Assembly: GCF_000970755.1 (NCBI RefSeq)
Contig: NZ_KQ034007.1
Location: 124,001 to 188,000, forward strand
Reading direction: 5' to 3'
DNA length: 64,000 bases
Source: Lactobacillus kimbladii
GTDB taxonomy: Bacteria; Bacillota; Bacilli; Lactobacillales; Lactobacillaceae
Shown piece after piece: positions 18,647 through 26,331 of this stretch. The notes beneath the pieces were generated by a model that saw only the letters and a program-made list of their open reading frames with translations, was not told the origin of the DNA and searched no databases. The position numbers were made by a program, and so were the translations under genes. Numbering within the stretch: position 1 is the stretch's first letter; each line of letters opens with the position of its first letter.

Positions 18647-18724
18647 ACAAAAAGGCAATCCACTGGATTGCCTAGACGTCTAGTACGCCTCTTTTGCATC
18701 CAAAGATCGCACTTTATTTCTTCT
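18647..18724 (-). ncRNA. candidate antitoxin RNA (about 78 nt)
   Basis: On the minus strand an extended -10 promoter TGCTATAAT (TATAAT at 18736-18731, TG 5' of it) should start RNA near 18724. Transcription would end at the perfect hairpin AGGCAATCC-AGT-GGATTGCCT followed by TTTTT (18673-18649). The RNA carries complements of two sequences that recur in the divergent toxin mRNA: AGTACGCCT (18682-18690, copy at 18764-18772) and ACTTTATTTCTTCT (18711-18724, copy at 18816-18830 with one extra T). It could therefore base-pair in trans with the toxin 5' UTR and early codons. Predicted from sequence only. Confidence 0.6.
18653..18673 (-). terminator. terminator of the candidate antitoxin RNA
   Basis: Perfect 9-bp stem AGGCAATCC/GGATTGCCT with a 3-nt loop, followed on the minus strand by a T-run (A-run 18649-18653). 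Confidence 0.85.
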
Positions 18725-18830
18725 ACTGAAATTATAGCATAAGAACACATGATAGAATAGTGAAGTACGCCTTTCGATCCTCCCCGAAAAAAGGTGATAG
18801 CATGGGAAGGGTTGTACTTTTATTTCTTCT
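18682..18830. repeat. paired direct repeats linking toxin mRNA and antisense RNA
   Basis: Repeat A: AGTACGCCT at 18682-18690 and 18764-18772, both followed by a degenerate TTT..ATCC tail. Repeat B: ACTTTATTTCTTCT at 18711-18724 and ACTTTTATTTCTTCT at 18816-18830. The first copies fall in the leftward RNA and the second copies in the rightward toxin mRNA, so each RNA contains the complement of the other. The order A-B is the same in both sets. Confidence 0.75.
18749..18758 (+). promoter_or_regulatory. toxin extended -10 promoter
   Basis: TGATAGAAT (18750-18758) is an extended -10 with TG one base upstream of TAGAAT. The -35 is poor, as expected for extended -10 promoters. Start near 18765 puts repeat A at the very 5' end of the mRNA. 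Confidence 0.5.
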
Positions 18831-18936
18831 GAAGTGTTTACTACTAACCAGTCTAACGCCTGCATTGCGCAAGCTAGGACAAGATTTTGATAAATTAGCC
18901 AATTTAATCGAAAAGATGCTTCGGTTATTTAAGTAG
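18802..18936 (+). CDS. candidate type I toxin peptide (44 residues)
   Basis: The ORF encodes a 44-residue peptide. It has a hydrophobic segment at about 4-22 (VVLLFLLKCLLLTSLTPAL) and a charged, probably amphipathic tail (RKLGQDFDKLANLIEKM) ending LRLFK. AAGGTGA at 18791-18797 serves as ribosome site, 4 nt before ATG 18802. It is bounded by an extended -10 promoter and a strong terminator that starts inside its stop codon. Its UTR and codons 5-10 repeat sequences found in the divergent antisense RNA. Small membrane toxins of type I systems have this size and layout. The peptide does not match Fst or TxpA sequences I can recall, so the family is undetermined. Confidence 0.55.
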   Translation: MGRVVLLFLLKCLLLTSLTPALRKLGQDFDKLANLIEKMLRLFK

Positions 18937-18993
18937 TAATCAGAAAGAAATGGACTTTTGTCCTACCTCTTTTTGATTACTGCTTTATTTTTT
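18931..18993 (+). terminator. terminator of the toxin mRNA
   Basis: An 18-bp stem (18931-18948 / 18968-18985, two G-U pairs) with an inner GGAC/GTCC hairpin, then TTATTTTTT. It begins at the last two codons of the peptide ORF. A CU-rich segment in its 3' side (about 18962-18974) is partly complementary to the AAAAAAGGT of the toxin ribosome site, so a long-range fold is conceivable. Confidence 0.85.
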
Positions 18994-19133
18994 ATGTACC
19001 TTTTAAAGTTGCTAGCTACTTGGATTTAGCTCTACTTCAATTAATATACTATGTTAATCTACTTTGGTATAGGTGAAAGTAGATAGGAAATAAATTCTGT
19101 TAGCTTTTGGATTTGTCATATCCACCTTATTTG

Positions 19134-19147
19134 CGTCAAATATGACA
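19134..19147 (+). promoter_or_regulatory. candidate Rgg operator upstream of ABC exporter
   Basis: CGTCAAATATGACA is the reverse complement of TGTCATATTTGACA with one mismatch. It sits immediately upstream of a plausible promoter (TTATTA 19151-19156; TATATT 19176-19181, 19-nt spacer), a typical activator position. A second half-site TTGTCATAT is about 20 nt further upstream (19113-19121). No gene was found in 18994-19224; only very short open frames without ribosome sites occur. Confidence 0.5.
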
Positions 19148-19224
19148 GTTTTATTAATAAAAATAAAAAGGCAATTATATTATTTATATAAATAACGAAG
19201 GTTTTTTGAAAGGAAAAGAAAATC

Positions 19225-20817
19225 ATGGTTTATAAATATTATTCGCATTTTAAGTTTTTTTGTTTAAATATTTTTGGATTAATTTCCAGTATGCAGAATA
19301 TTGTTACAGCATACATTGTTGGTTCGTTAATTAATTTGGCAACAGCTAAAAATTTTGCAGCTATTCCAGTCTTTTTTGGTAAAAATATTTTGTTATTGAT
19401 CTTAATTTTAGTCGCCACTTTAATTTTTGATTATCTTAAAGCAGACGCTGCTAAGCAGGTCAATACTAAGTTAAGGCTTAAAGTGATGAGGGGTATGCTC
19501 TCGGATGAGCAAGAAGATGCTTCTAATTTAGGTTTTTTAACTAATGATTTTAAACTTTTGGAAACAAATCGCTATGATGCTGAAATAGGAATTCTGATTT
19601 ATTCATACACCGTCGTATTTGCTATGGTATTCGCTTTGTATCTAAATTGGCAGCTTACAATAATATTTTTTATTGGTTCGGTTATACCAACAATTGTTTC
19701 CACCTTTTTCCAAAAGCCTATTCAAAATGCTGCAGAAGCTTGGACAAATGCTAATGATAAATATGTTAATCAAACTAAAAATTTGTTATCTGGTACTGCT
19801 ACCTTTAATTTATATGATAAGCAGGATAATGCAGTTAAACAAAATCAGTATAAAGTTAACCAATTAGAAGAAAAATTAGCCAAGATGAATGTGCTTAATA
19901 CTAATACCAGTGCTTTTCTTAATGCAATTGCAATTATGGGTACTTATTTATTGCCGTTTGCAATTGGTATTGCATTAGTAATTAAAGGTCAAACTACTTT
20001 AGGTGCTCTTTTTGCAATAACGCAATTATCTAATTCATTTGTAAATCCAATTTTACAAATTTTGCAAGAACGAAATAATTTGTCTACTACAAAGCCAATT
20101 GTTCGAAAGATAAAGCAATATATACAAAAAGCAGATAATGTGGAGCGTGAACAAACCAATGATCCTACATTTAATGAACTACAAGTGCAAGACCTAGATT
20201 TAATGCGTCAGGATAAGGTATTAGCACAACATATTAATCTTGATATTAAGTCTGGCCAAAAAGTTGCGGTCATCGGACCCTCAGGATCAGGGAAATCTAC
20301 GATGTTACAGTTTCTAATGTATGGTAAGTATGGTAAATCTAAAAAAATTATACTTGATCATAACGAAGTAGCGGCAGGATCGTTTACTAAGTTGTTTGCC
20401 TATTCCAGCCAGAGTGCAGTTATTTTTTCTGATACGCTTTGGTTTAATCTAACTCTAGGAGCCAATATAGCTAAAGAAAAAGTTCTTGAGGTATGTCAAG
20501 GACTACAGTTAGGACAATTAATTAAAGAAAAGGGATTTGATTATCAATTAGGTGACAATGCAGATCAACTATCTGGTGGCCAATTGTCCAGAATTGAGGT
20601 GGCACGGGCTATTTTAGCCAATCGACCAATTTTATTACTGGATGAAATTAATGCTTCACTTGATAAAACTTCATCAAAGGCAATTCACCAATATATTTTT
20701 GATTCAAACTTTACTTTTGTTGAAGTTATTCATCATTACGATCCAGAAGAACTGCAAAAGTATGATGTAGTTGTTGATTTTAATCAATACCAATTTAACG
20801 ATAAGAGCCTGTCGTAG
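19225..20817 (+). CDS. ABC exporter, fused membrane and ATPase domains
   Basis: 530 residues. Residues about 1-290 form a six-helix type I exporter domain; 315-520 form the ATPase with Walker A GPSGSGKST, signature LSGGQLSRIE, Walker B ILLLDEINASLD and HHYD in place of the usual switch H-D. No C39 peptidase domain is present, so it is not a classical leader-cleaving bacteriocin exporter. Being flanked by two Rgg regulators, and having an Rgg-box-like site at its promoter, suggests peptide-responsive export of a peptide or drug. ATG 19225 has AAAGGAAAAG. It probably works as a homodimer. Confidence 0.85.
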   Translation: MVYKYYSHFKFFCLNIFGLISSMQNIVTAYIVGSLINLATAKNFAAIPVFFGKNILLLILILVATLIFDYLKADAAKQVNTKLRLKVMRGMLSDEQEDASNLGFLTNDFKLLETNRYDAEIGILIYSYTVVFAMVFALYLNWQLTIIFFIGSVIPTIVSTFFQKPIQNAAEAWTNANDKYVNQTKNLLSGTATFNLYDKQDNAVKQNQYKVNQLEEKLAKMNVLNTNTSAFLNAIAIMGTYLLPFAIGIALVIKGQTTLGALFAITQLSNSFVNPILQILQERNNLSTTKPIVRKIKQYIQKADNVEREQTNDPTFNELQVQDLDLMRQDKVLAQHINLDIKSGQKVAVIGPSGSGKSTMLQFLMYGKYGKSKKIILDHNEVAAGSFTKLFAYSSQSAVIFSDTLWFNLTLGANIAKEKVLEVCQGLQLGQLIKEKGFDYQLGDNADQLSGGQLSRIEVARAILANRPILLLDEINASLDKTSSKAIHQYIFDSNFTFVEVIHHYDPEELQKYDVVVDFNQYQFNDKSLS

Positions 20818-20897
20818 TCAGATAGATAATAACCCAATTTACCTCAGCATTATATAATCTTTATTTTTAATTTTATGATACTTTTATATTTTTTGAT

Positions 20898-20929
20898 TAT
20901 AATAAAATTAAAAAGTGTAATATTTGATA
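20898..20929 (+). promoter_or_regulatory. rgg2 -10 element and degenerate Rgg operator
   Basis: TATAAT at 20898-20903. TGTAATATTTGATA (20916-20929) matches TGTCATATTTGACA at 12 of 14 positions and starts 18 nt downstream of the first base of the -10, almost the same distance as in rgg1 (20 nt). Confidence 0.5.
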
Positions 20930-20956
20930 GTTAATCAAATAGTTGAGGAAATTTAA

Positions 20957-21805
20957 ATGACAATTGGTGAATTACTAAAAGACTATCGCATTCAGCAAAA
21001 GAAAACACAAAGGCAGTGGGTTAATGATGTGGTAAGCCCGTCATTTTATGCAAAAGTTGAAAAAAATTTAAGCAGCATTTCAGCAGATAATTTAATTGAG
21101 CTATTAAACGTTAACAAAATTTCATTAACTGATTTTTTTGGTAAGTTAAACCACCAGGCGAAGACCGTACATGACGAGAACCTAGAGATTGATAGAATGG
21201 TTAATGAAGCGTATTATCAAAATTCTGTGCATGATCTGCAACAAATACGAAATTTTGTTGCGGAAAGTGATTTTCCAAATAAAGAAGATAAATTAGATAT
21301 AATTGATATCTTTATTGCAATAATTAACAAAAATCTTTCCAGTATTGATAGTGGCGTTATAGATAGATTGAAAGAAAGAACGTTTGATGTTTCTCATTTT
21401 AATTCTGATAGTTTAAGACTGTACTGCAACCTTATGAGTTTTTATGATTTAGATAGTAATTTATTGATTTCAAAAAGAGTAATACGTCAGTTTATTGGCT
21501 CGAGTAGCATTGATATTCAAAAGTTAGTTTTGTCTATAATTATTAATATGATGATTTTGTGTATTCGTAACAAAAGATTTGAAGAAACAGAATTTTATAT
21601 TAGTAGTGAAAAACAAATCAAAACAAAACCAGATATATTTTTTTATAAGACTATTGCTCCAGCTTATGAGAATATAATCAAATATCATTATGACCAAGAT
21701 CCCAAGTGTCTTGATAAAGTACAAACAATAACTGCAAGTGTAAAAATTGCTGGTATGCCCAGTTATGGTAAAGAACTTGAAGAACTAATGATTGCTAATA
21801 AATAA
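20957..21805 (+). CDS. Rgg/GadR/MutR family transcriptional regulator (second)
   Basis: 282 residues, the same length as the regulator at 17327 and collinear with it: identical MTIGELLKDYR start, PSFYAKVEKNLS in the helix-turn-helix region, and PSYGKELEELMIANK at the end (PDYGKELEELLVANK in the paralogue). The C-terminal peptide-binding region is the more variable part, as expected if the two sense different peptides or one sets a threshold for the other. ATG 20957 has TGAGGAAA. Followed by a strong terminator. Confidence 0.88.
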   Translation: MTIGELLKDYRIQQKKTQRQWVNDVVSPSFYAKVEKNLSSISADNLIELLNVNKISLTDFFGKLNHQAKTVHDENLEIDRMVNEAYYQNSVHDLQQIRNFVAESDFPNKEDKLDIIDIFIAIINKNLSSIDSGVIDRLKERTFDVSHFNSDSLRLYCNLMSFYDLDSNLLISKRVIRQFIGSSSIDIQKLVLSIIINMMILCIRNKRFEETEFYISSEKQIKTKPDIFFYKTIAPAYENIIKYHYDQDPKCLDKVQTITASVKIAGMPSYGKELEELMIANK

Positions 21806-21812
21806 AATTTTT

Positions 21813-21856
21813 AAATGTCATATTAAACCATTAAGAGTTAAATATGACATTTTTTA
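21813..21856 (+). terminator. rgg2 terminator that contains operator half-sites
   Basis: AAATGTCATATT (21813-21824) pairs perfectly with AATATGACATTT (21841-21852), then T6. Both arms contain the TGTCATATT element of the Rgg-box candidates. Confidence 0.8.
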
Positions 21857-21968
21857 TATGCTTATATAAAATTGTAATAAACTAGAAGTAAATAGAAAGG
21901 AGTAAGAAAATTGAAAATTTATTACATAAATTAATTCTTATTGGGCTCAATTTAGATTAATTAGAAAC

Positions 21969-22100
21969 ATGGGAAAAATGTTTTGTAAGTTAAGCGAAGA
22001 TTTAAAAATTATGTCTAAAGTAGATGATCATATTTATGAAGCATTTGTAGATGGATTATTTATAAAGTTTAGACCGGAAAAAAATTATAAAGATAAGTAA
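21969..22100 (+). CDS. small ORF of 43 codons, uncertain
   Basis: A 43-residue frame starting MGKMFCKLSEDLKIM and ending RPEKNYKDK. The ribosome site is weak, although AAAGGAGT occurs further upstream at about 21896-21902. It lies in the gap 21857-22318 between rgg2 and the truncated permease. The rest of this gap shows no other supported gene and has the look of eroded coding sequence. It may be a real small gene or a decayed fragment. Confidence 0.3.
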   Translation: MGKMFCKLSEDLKIMSKVDDHIYEAFVDGLFIKFRPEKNYKDK

Positions 22101-22318
22101 ATTTTCTATAAAGAAATATGATAGGAAAAATGTTTTAAAAATGGCGATCAAGCTGGAGGAAATTGATACTAACAAAAAGCAATATTTAAAAAAGAATAAT
22201 GGTTTAAAAAGCAAATATTAAAATATGTTCAAGAAACTGTTCAGGTCATTTAAAAAATGACAGCGCTAACTATAATTAAGTCAAAAGGTGGTCTGCTTGA
22301 AGGAGCTGAACAGAAAGT

Positions 22319-23800
22319 TTGGTGATCTTGATGCAAAAATTAAAAAATATGCGCGTTGGACTGATAGAACTTTGTGCGACACTCATTATTGGCGGTTTGA
22401 TGATAATCGCTGGCATTATTTTAGGGTTGGATTTAGCTTCCTTAATTATTAAGTTATTTAGCGGTTTAATAAAACCAAATGTGCCGAATTTTAACGTCAT
22501 TAACAGTTTCCTGCGGATAAATTCAGGCATGCAAGTGGTTATGTTACTGGCGGTTCTAATAATTGTTGGTGGTATAATAGTAACTTATAATTTAACCAGA
22601 ACAATTTTAAAAAGTGTAGCTGCAAAAGAAGTTGAACCTGCAGTTCTTCAAAAACATTCAGGACTAAGAATAATTGAAATGATTTTAGGGTTGGTACTAG
22701 TAGTATCCGGCTATTTCATATTGAATTTGCCTAGTCAAAATCTGTTTAATACTTTATTGGCAGCATTTGTCACAATCGTGGCGGGTACCTATTTAATTTG
22801 TTACTCGTTATTAAGCTTGCTGCCTGCAACTTGGTTTAACAAAATTAAGTTAACTAAAGGAAAAACGCTGCTGGGACTTCATCATTATGCTGGCGTTTTT
22901 ACTATCATTTCCTTACTTTTCGCCTTGACTATGGGCGCTCTTGCTTTAAGTCATGACTTTAATGCTTTTCCCCAAGATATTAAAAGGGGAACTTATTATG
23001 ATGGTGTAATTGCCAGCAACACCGCCAATATTAAAAACGAGGTGGCGCAATTAAAAATAAAAAAGCAGCAAACTTACCATTATAAAGAAACAAAAGGGCA
23101 TTTTTATTTTATTCGTAATGAGCTGGCAGATAATCCAATTAAGTACGTCAGAAATACCGGCAGACACAATTTTCAAGTCAAATCAATCAAGTTAGATCAA
23201 TTGAATAAAAATTCTCTGGCAGGTAACAGTTTCCGCGAACTCGTTCCCAATGGTTTTAAAAATAAAACAATTGCACTTTGTTCAACTGCAGAATTAAATA
23301 AGGTTAAAGGCAATACTAAATATCTGACTTTGGCGCAGCTAAACAGTTTTGATAGAGACTGGCCATTTTTACTAAAAATTGAACATAAACAGGCTCAAAG
23401 TAGTCTTACCTATAGTCGACTCTACAGCAGTTCCAAGGCCGCTTTTTATCAGCTGGCACTGGGGATGACCAGAGAAATGAAGATTTTGGGCTTCTCACTG
23501 GCATTTGTATTTGGTGCAAGCCTGATTGCGATCTTGATAATAGTAGTCAAAGCTGCTAAACGAGATCAGAAATTTGCGAATGAGAGGCTGGCTCAAAGAA
23601 CATGGCAGAGCAAAACCGGACTTTTATTCTTTATTCCCGCAATATTTGGGGTCTTTGATGTTTTTTTTGGCTTGAGATTTTTTAATCAGGTTTTGCCAAC
23701 AGCATATTATGAAGTTTGGCTGCCAATGATGCTCATGATTATAAGTTATTTGGTTTTATACATCATTGTTGCATTTTGGCGGAAAAAAGCAGTATTTTAA
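22319..23800 (+). pseudogene. N-terminally truncated BceB-like permease
   Basis: 493 codons, collinear with the two BceB-like permeases at 11977 and 13834 from about their residue 90 onward: the segment GLIELCATLIIGGLMIIAG corresponds to GLLIFLETLITGILATLVG. The first transmembrane helix and the FLLSMRKHDYGMYMMLGA segment are missing. Shared marks include QTYHYKE, the extracellular domain and FDVFFGLRFF near the end. Start would be TTG 22319 with AGGAG 13 nt upstream, a poor arrangement. It has no ATPase partner next to it. It is probably a remnant of a third permease whose 5' end was lost when the Rgg/ABC segment was acquired, though a shortened functional protein cannot be excluded. Confidence 0.65.
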
Positions 23801-23815
23801 AAAATCTAATTAGTA

Positions 23816-23845
23816 AAACGCACGCCGTCAACAGCGTGCGTTTGT
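23816..23845 (+). terminator. Rho-independent terminator
   Basis: AAACGCACGC (23816-23825) pairs with GCGTGCGTTT (23834-23843), perfect 10-bp stem. Confidence 0.85.
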
Positions 23846-23914
23846 TTTCACAGGCAAAGCAACAAAATTAATAAAAAAAACTGAGAACTTAGATAAAAAA
23901 ATTGCAAAATTTTC

Positions 23915-23943
23915 TTGACATGCTAATGTTCTTTTTTTATAAT
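23915..23943 (+). promoter_or_regulatory. consensus sigma-A promoter of the liv operon
   Basis: TTGACA (23915-23920), 17-nt spacer, TATAAT (23938-23943): a perfect consensus promoter. Expression must therefore be limited downstream, which fits the attenuator. Confidence 0.9.
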
Positions 23944-23979
23944 TCTAAGTATTAAATTAAATTTTGGGAGGCGATTTTA

Positions 23980-24069
23980 ATGAAAGCTAAATATTTAAGT
24001 AAACGAACTAACATTAAAAATATTATTGCCCAGAGTTTAATTGCCTTGTTGTTGTCGTCTAGGACTTAG
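23980..24069 (+). CDS. leucine-rich leader peptide of livJ1
   Basis: A 29-codon ORF with a strong GGGAGG (23966-23971) at 8 nt. It ends SLIALLLSSRT: codons 23-25 are three consecutive TTG Leu codons (24046-24054), with TTA at 20 and Ile at 15, 16 and 21. The second liv leader (28885-28974) has the same length, Leu codons at the same positions and the same ending R-T-stop. This is a control peptide for ribosome-mediated attenuation, not a functional protein. Confidence 0.85.
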   Translation: MKAKYLSKRTNIKNIIAQSLIALLLSSRT

Positions 24070-24185
24070 CATGATTGAATTACTTTTAGTGATTTTACAT
24101 GAAAAGCCCTTGTTTGCGTCTTAATGAATGGGGCTTATCTAATAACTGATCTAAGCCTCATTCATTAAATGAATGAGGCTTTTAG
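24061..24185 (+). promoter_or_regulatory. leucine attenuator of livJ1 (alternative hairpins, terminator)
   Basis: Segment 1, AGGACTTAG (24061-24069), is the end of the leader ORF. Segment 2, AAGCCC (24104-24109), can pair with segment 1 or with GGGCTT of segment 3. Segment 3, 24121-24137, pairs over 17 bp (one G-U) with segment 4, 24152-24168. Segment 4 alternatively forms the terminator with segment 5: AAGCCTCATTCA / TGAATGAGGCTT (24153-24164 / 24170-24181), then TTTTA. Inference: a ribosome stalled at the Leu codons leaves 1 free to bind 2, freeing 3 to bind 4 (read-through). A ribosome reaching the stop covers 1, so 2 binds 3 and the terminator forms. Confidence 0.8.
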
Positions 24186-24214
24186 TTACCAGGCTATTTG
24201 AAAAGGAGAAAATG

Positions 24215-25417
24215 ATGAGTAAATTTTCAAAAAATTTGTTGCGTATTTTTACGTTGGGAATGGCCGGCTTAGCGCTAGCCGGCTGTTCAGTTGCAAAAAG
24301 TGGGGGCGGCAAGGGTACACACCAAGATAAAGATACAGTCAAAGTCGGGATTAATATAGAGTTGTCTGGTACTGCTGCCGGCTACGGCAGTGCTGAAAAG
24401 CAAGGTATAGTATTAGCAGCTTCTGAAATTAATAAAGCTGGTGGAATTAACGTCAACGGGCATAAAAAGAAGCTTAAATTGCTTATCCGTGATAATAAAT
24501 CCGCAATTGCTACTTCTGCTTCGGTTGCTGCACAACTGGCAACTAAGGATAAAGTGGCAGCAGTTATAGGGCCAGCTACTACTAATTGTGGTACCGCTGA
24601 AATTCCTAATATTACCAAGGCTTCTGTTCCCGGCATTAGTCCATCTGCAACGGATCCAAACTATACCAGACAGAAAAATGGCAAGGTGCAGCCTTACGTC
24701 TTTAGAGCTTGCTTCCAAGATACATTCCAGGGAAAGAGCGCAGCTAAGTTTGTCGATAATAAGCTAAAAGCTAAACGAGTAGCTGTCTATGCTGATAACT
24801 CAAGTGATTATGGTACTGGTTTAGCTAAAGCCTTTAAAGATACTTATAAAGGCAAGATAGTTGATAGTCAAACGTATTCTGCAGGTGATAAAGATTTCAA
24901 TGCTGTTTTAACTTCATTTAAATCTAAGAAAATCGATGCTATTTATGTACCAGGCTACTATACAGAATTAGGCTTGATCATCAAACAAGCACGGCAAATG
25001 GGGATTAAAGCTCCAATCGTTGGTGGTGACGGTATGTGTGATCCTAAACTAGTTCAAATATCGGGTGCTAAAAACGCCACTGATATTTACTACACTACAC
25101 CGTTTTCAACTAATGTAGCTGCTAAGAACCCAGATTCAAAAGCTGCTAAGTTTATCAAAGCATATAAAGCTCGCTACCATACAGATGCACCGACATTTTC
25201 AGCATTAGCTTATGATGCAGTTTATTTAGTAAAAACTGCTATTGAAGAACAAAAATCAGATGATTCAGTTAAAATTACTGAAGGTCTAGCTAAGATTAAA
25301 GACTTTGACGGTGTGACTGGCAGAATTACCATGGATAAATTCCACAATCCGGAAATGCCAATTGCGATTGAAAAATTGACTAACGGTAAAGTAAGCGACT
25401 CATTCCGTGTTGAGTAA
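24215..25417 (+). CDS. livJ: branched-chain amino-acid ABC transporter, lipoprotein binding protein 1
   Basis: 400 residues. Lipoprotein signal with lipobox LALAGC (Cys24), then a periplasmic-binding-protein type I fold of the Leu/Ile/Val class: IELSGTAAGYGSAEKQGI, AVIGPATTNCGTAEIPNI, PSATDPNYTR and DNSSDYGTGLAKAF. It captures BCAA-type ligands at the outer membrane face for LivHMGF. ATG 24215 is preferred over ATG 24212 (AGGAG spacing) and over the upstream ATG 24173, which lies inside the attenuator. First gene of livJHMGF. Confidence 0.92.
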   Translation: MSKFSKNLLRIFTLGMAGLALAGCSVAKSGGGKGTHQDKDTVKVGINIELSGTAAGYGSAEKQGIVLAASEINKAGGINVNGHKKKLKLLIRDNKSAIATSASVAAQLATKDKVAAVIGPATTNCGTAEIPNITKASVPGISPSATDPNYTRQKNGKVQPYVFRACFQDTFQGKSAAKFVDNKLKAKRVAVYADNSSDYGTGLAKAFKDTYKGKIVDSQTYSAGDKDFNAVLTSFKSKKIDAIYVPGYYTELGLIIKQARQMGIKAPIVGGDGMCDPKLVQISGAKNATDIYYTTPFSTNVAAKNPDSKAAKFIKAYKARYHTDAPTFSALAYDAVYLVKTAIEEQKSDDSVKITEGLAKIKDFDGVTGRITMDKFHNPEMPIAIEKLTNGKVSDSFRVE

Positions 25418-25444
25418 ATATGAAAATGAAAGGAGTGCTTAAAT

Positions 25445-26323
25445 TTGCAAACAGTTTTACAGCAAATCATTAACGCCTTGTCACTGGGTTCGATTTATGC
25501 CCTGTTGGCTTTAGGCTACAGCATGGTTTATGGCATTATTAATTTAATTAACTTTGCCCACGGCGACATTTATATGCTAGGTGCATTCTTTGCCTACTAT
25601 GTGATTAATGCTTGGCATTTTAACTTTATTACAGCACTGCTTTCTGCAATGATTATTGGTGCAGTTTCAGGCGTAGTGATTGAGTATTTTGCTTATCGGC
25701 CACTACGTAAGTCGCCTCGTATAGCTGTCTTAATTACAGCTATCGGTGTCTCGTTTTTACTGGAAAATGGTATGTCATACTTTGTAGGATCAAATGCTCG
25801 TAGTTTTCCACAAGTAATTGAGCAGGTTAATTACAATATTGGTGGAGTACAAATTTCAAATGTTCAGATTTTAATTTTGGCTACTGCTTTAATATTGATG
25901 GTTTCATTACAGTTAATTATTCAAAAGACCAAAATGGGCCGGGCCATGCGTGCCGTATCAGTAGATCCTGCTGCGGCTGAATTAGTTGGTGTTAATGTTA
26001 ATCATACGATTTCATTTACCTTTGCTTTAGGGTCAGCTTTAGCAGGTGCCGCCGGTATTTTAATTGGGATGTACTACAACCAAATTGATCCTTTAATGGG
26101 GATGACACCAGGAATTAAGGCCTTTGTGGCTGCCGTATTGGGTGGAATCGGTTCTGTTCCAGGAGCCTCAATTGGAGGTTTCTTAATCGGTATCCTGGAG
26201 ACATTTTTCCAGTCTATCGGTTTGTCGGCATATAAAGACTCAGTTGTTTATCTAGTATTAATAGTCATTTTGCTTTTCTTACCAGCTGGTATTTTTGGCA
26301 AAAATGCTAAAGAGAAGGTGTAG
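25445..26323 (+). CDS. livH: branched-chain amino-acid ABC permease LivH
   Basis: 292 residues with about eight hydrophobic helices. Typical LivH text: GSIYALLALGYSMVYGIINL then NFAHGDIYMLGAF, and the cytosolic coupling region AMRAVSVDPAAAELVGVNV. Start is TTG 25445 with AAAGGAGTG. It forms the membrane pore with LivM. Confidence 0.93.
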   Translation: MQTVLQQIINALSLGSIYALLALGYSMVYGIINLINFAHGDIYMLGAFFAYYVINAWHFNFITALLSAMIIGAVSGVVIEYFAYRPLRKSPRIAVLITAIGVSFLLENGMSYFVGSNARSFPQVIEQVNYNIGGVQISNVQILILATALILMVSLQLIIQKTKMGRAMRAVSVDPAAAELVGVNVNHTISFTFALGSALAGAAGILIGMYYNQIDPLMGMTPGIKAFVAAVLGGIGSVPGASIGGFLIGILETFFQSIGLSAYKDSVVYLVLIVILLFLPAGIFGKNAKEKV

Positions 26324-26331
26324 GTGGCAAA

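Noticed and set aside
18680-18865. 61-codon minus-strand ORF
   Set aside because: It is antisense to the candidate toxin and crosses both promoters; no ribosome site or recognisable protein pattern. The minus strand here is better explained as a small RNA.
18994-19029. Eleven-codon ORF MYLLKLLATWI before the exporter
   Set aside because: It starts in the tail of the toxin terminator with no ribosome site; most likely chance.
21898-21960. Possible short hydrophobic pheromone (IENLLHKLILIGLNLD) downstream of rgg2
   Set aside because: The frame has no ATG, GTG or TTG start after the preceding stop. The TTG near the AAAGGAGT gives only seven codons. Not enough for an SHP-type gene.
24173-24214. 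Upstream ATG extending livJ1 by 14 residues
   Set aside because: It starts inside the terminator arm of the attenuator and lacks a ribosome site; ATG 24215 has AAGGAG and gives a normal lipoprotein signal.
24413-24718. 101-codon minus-strand ORF inside livJ1
   Set aside because: Shadow of the strongly supported livJ1 reading frame; no matching upstream signals.
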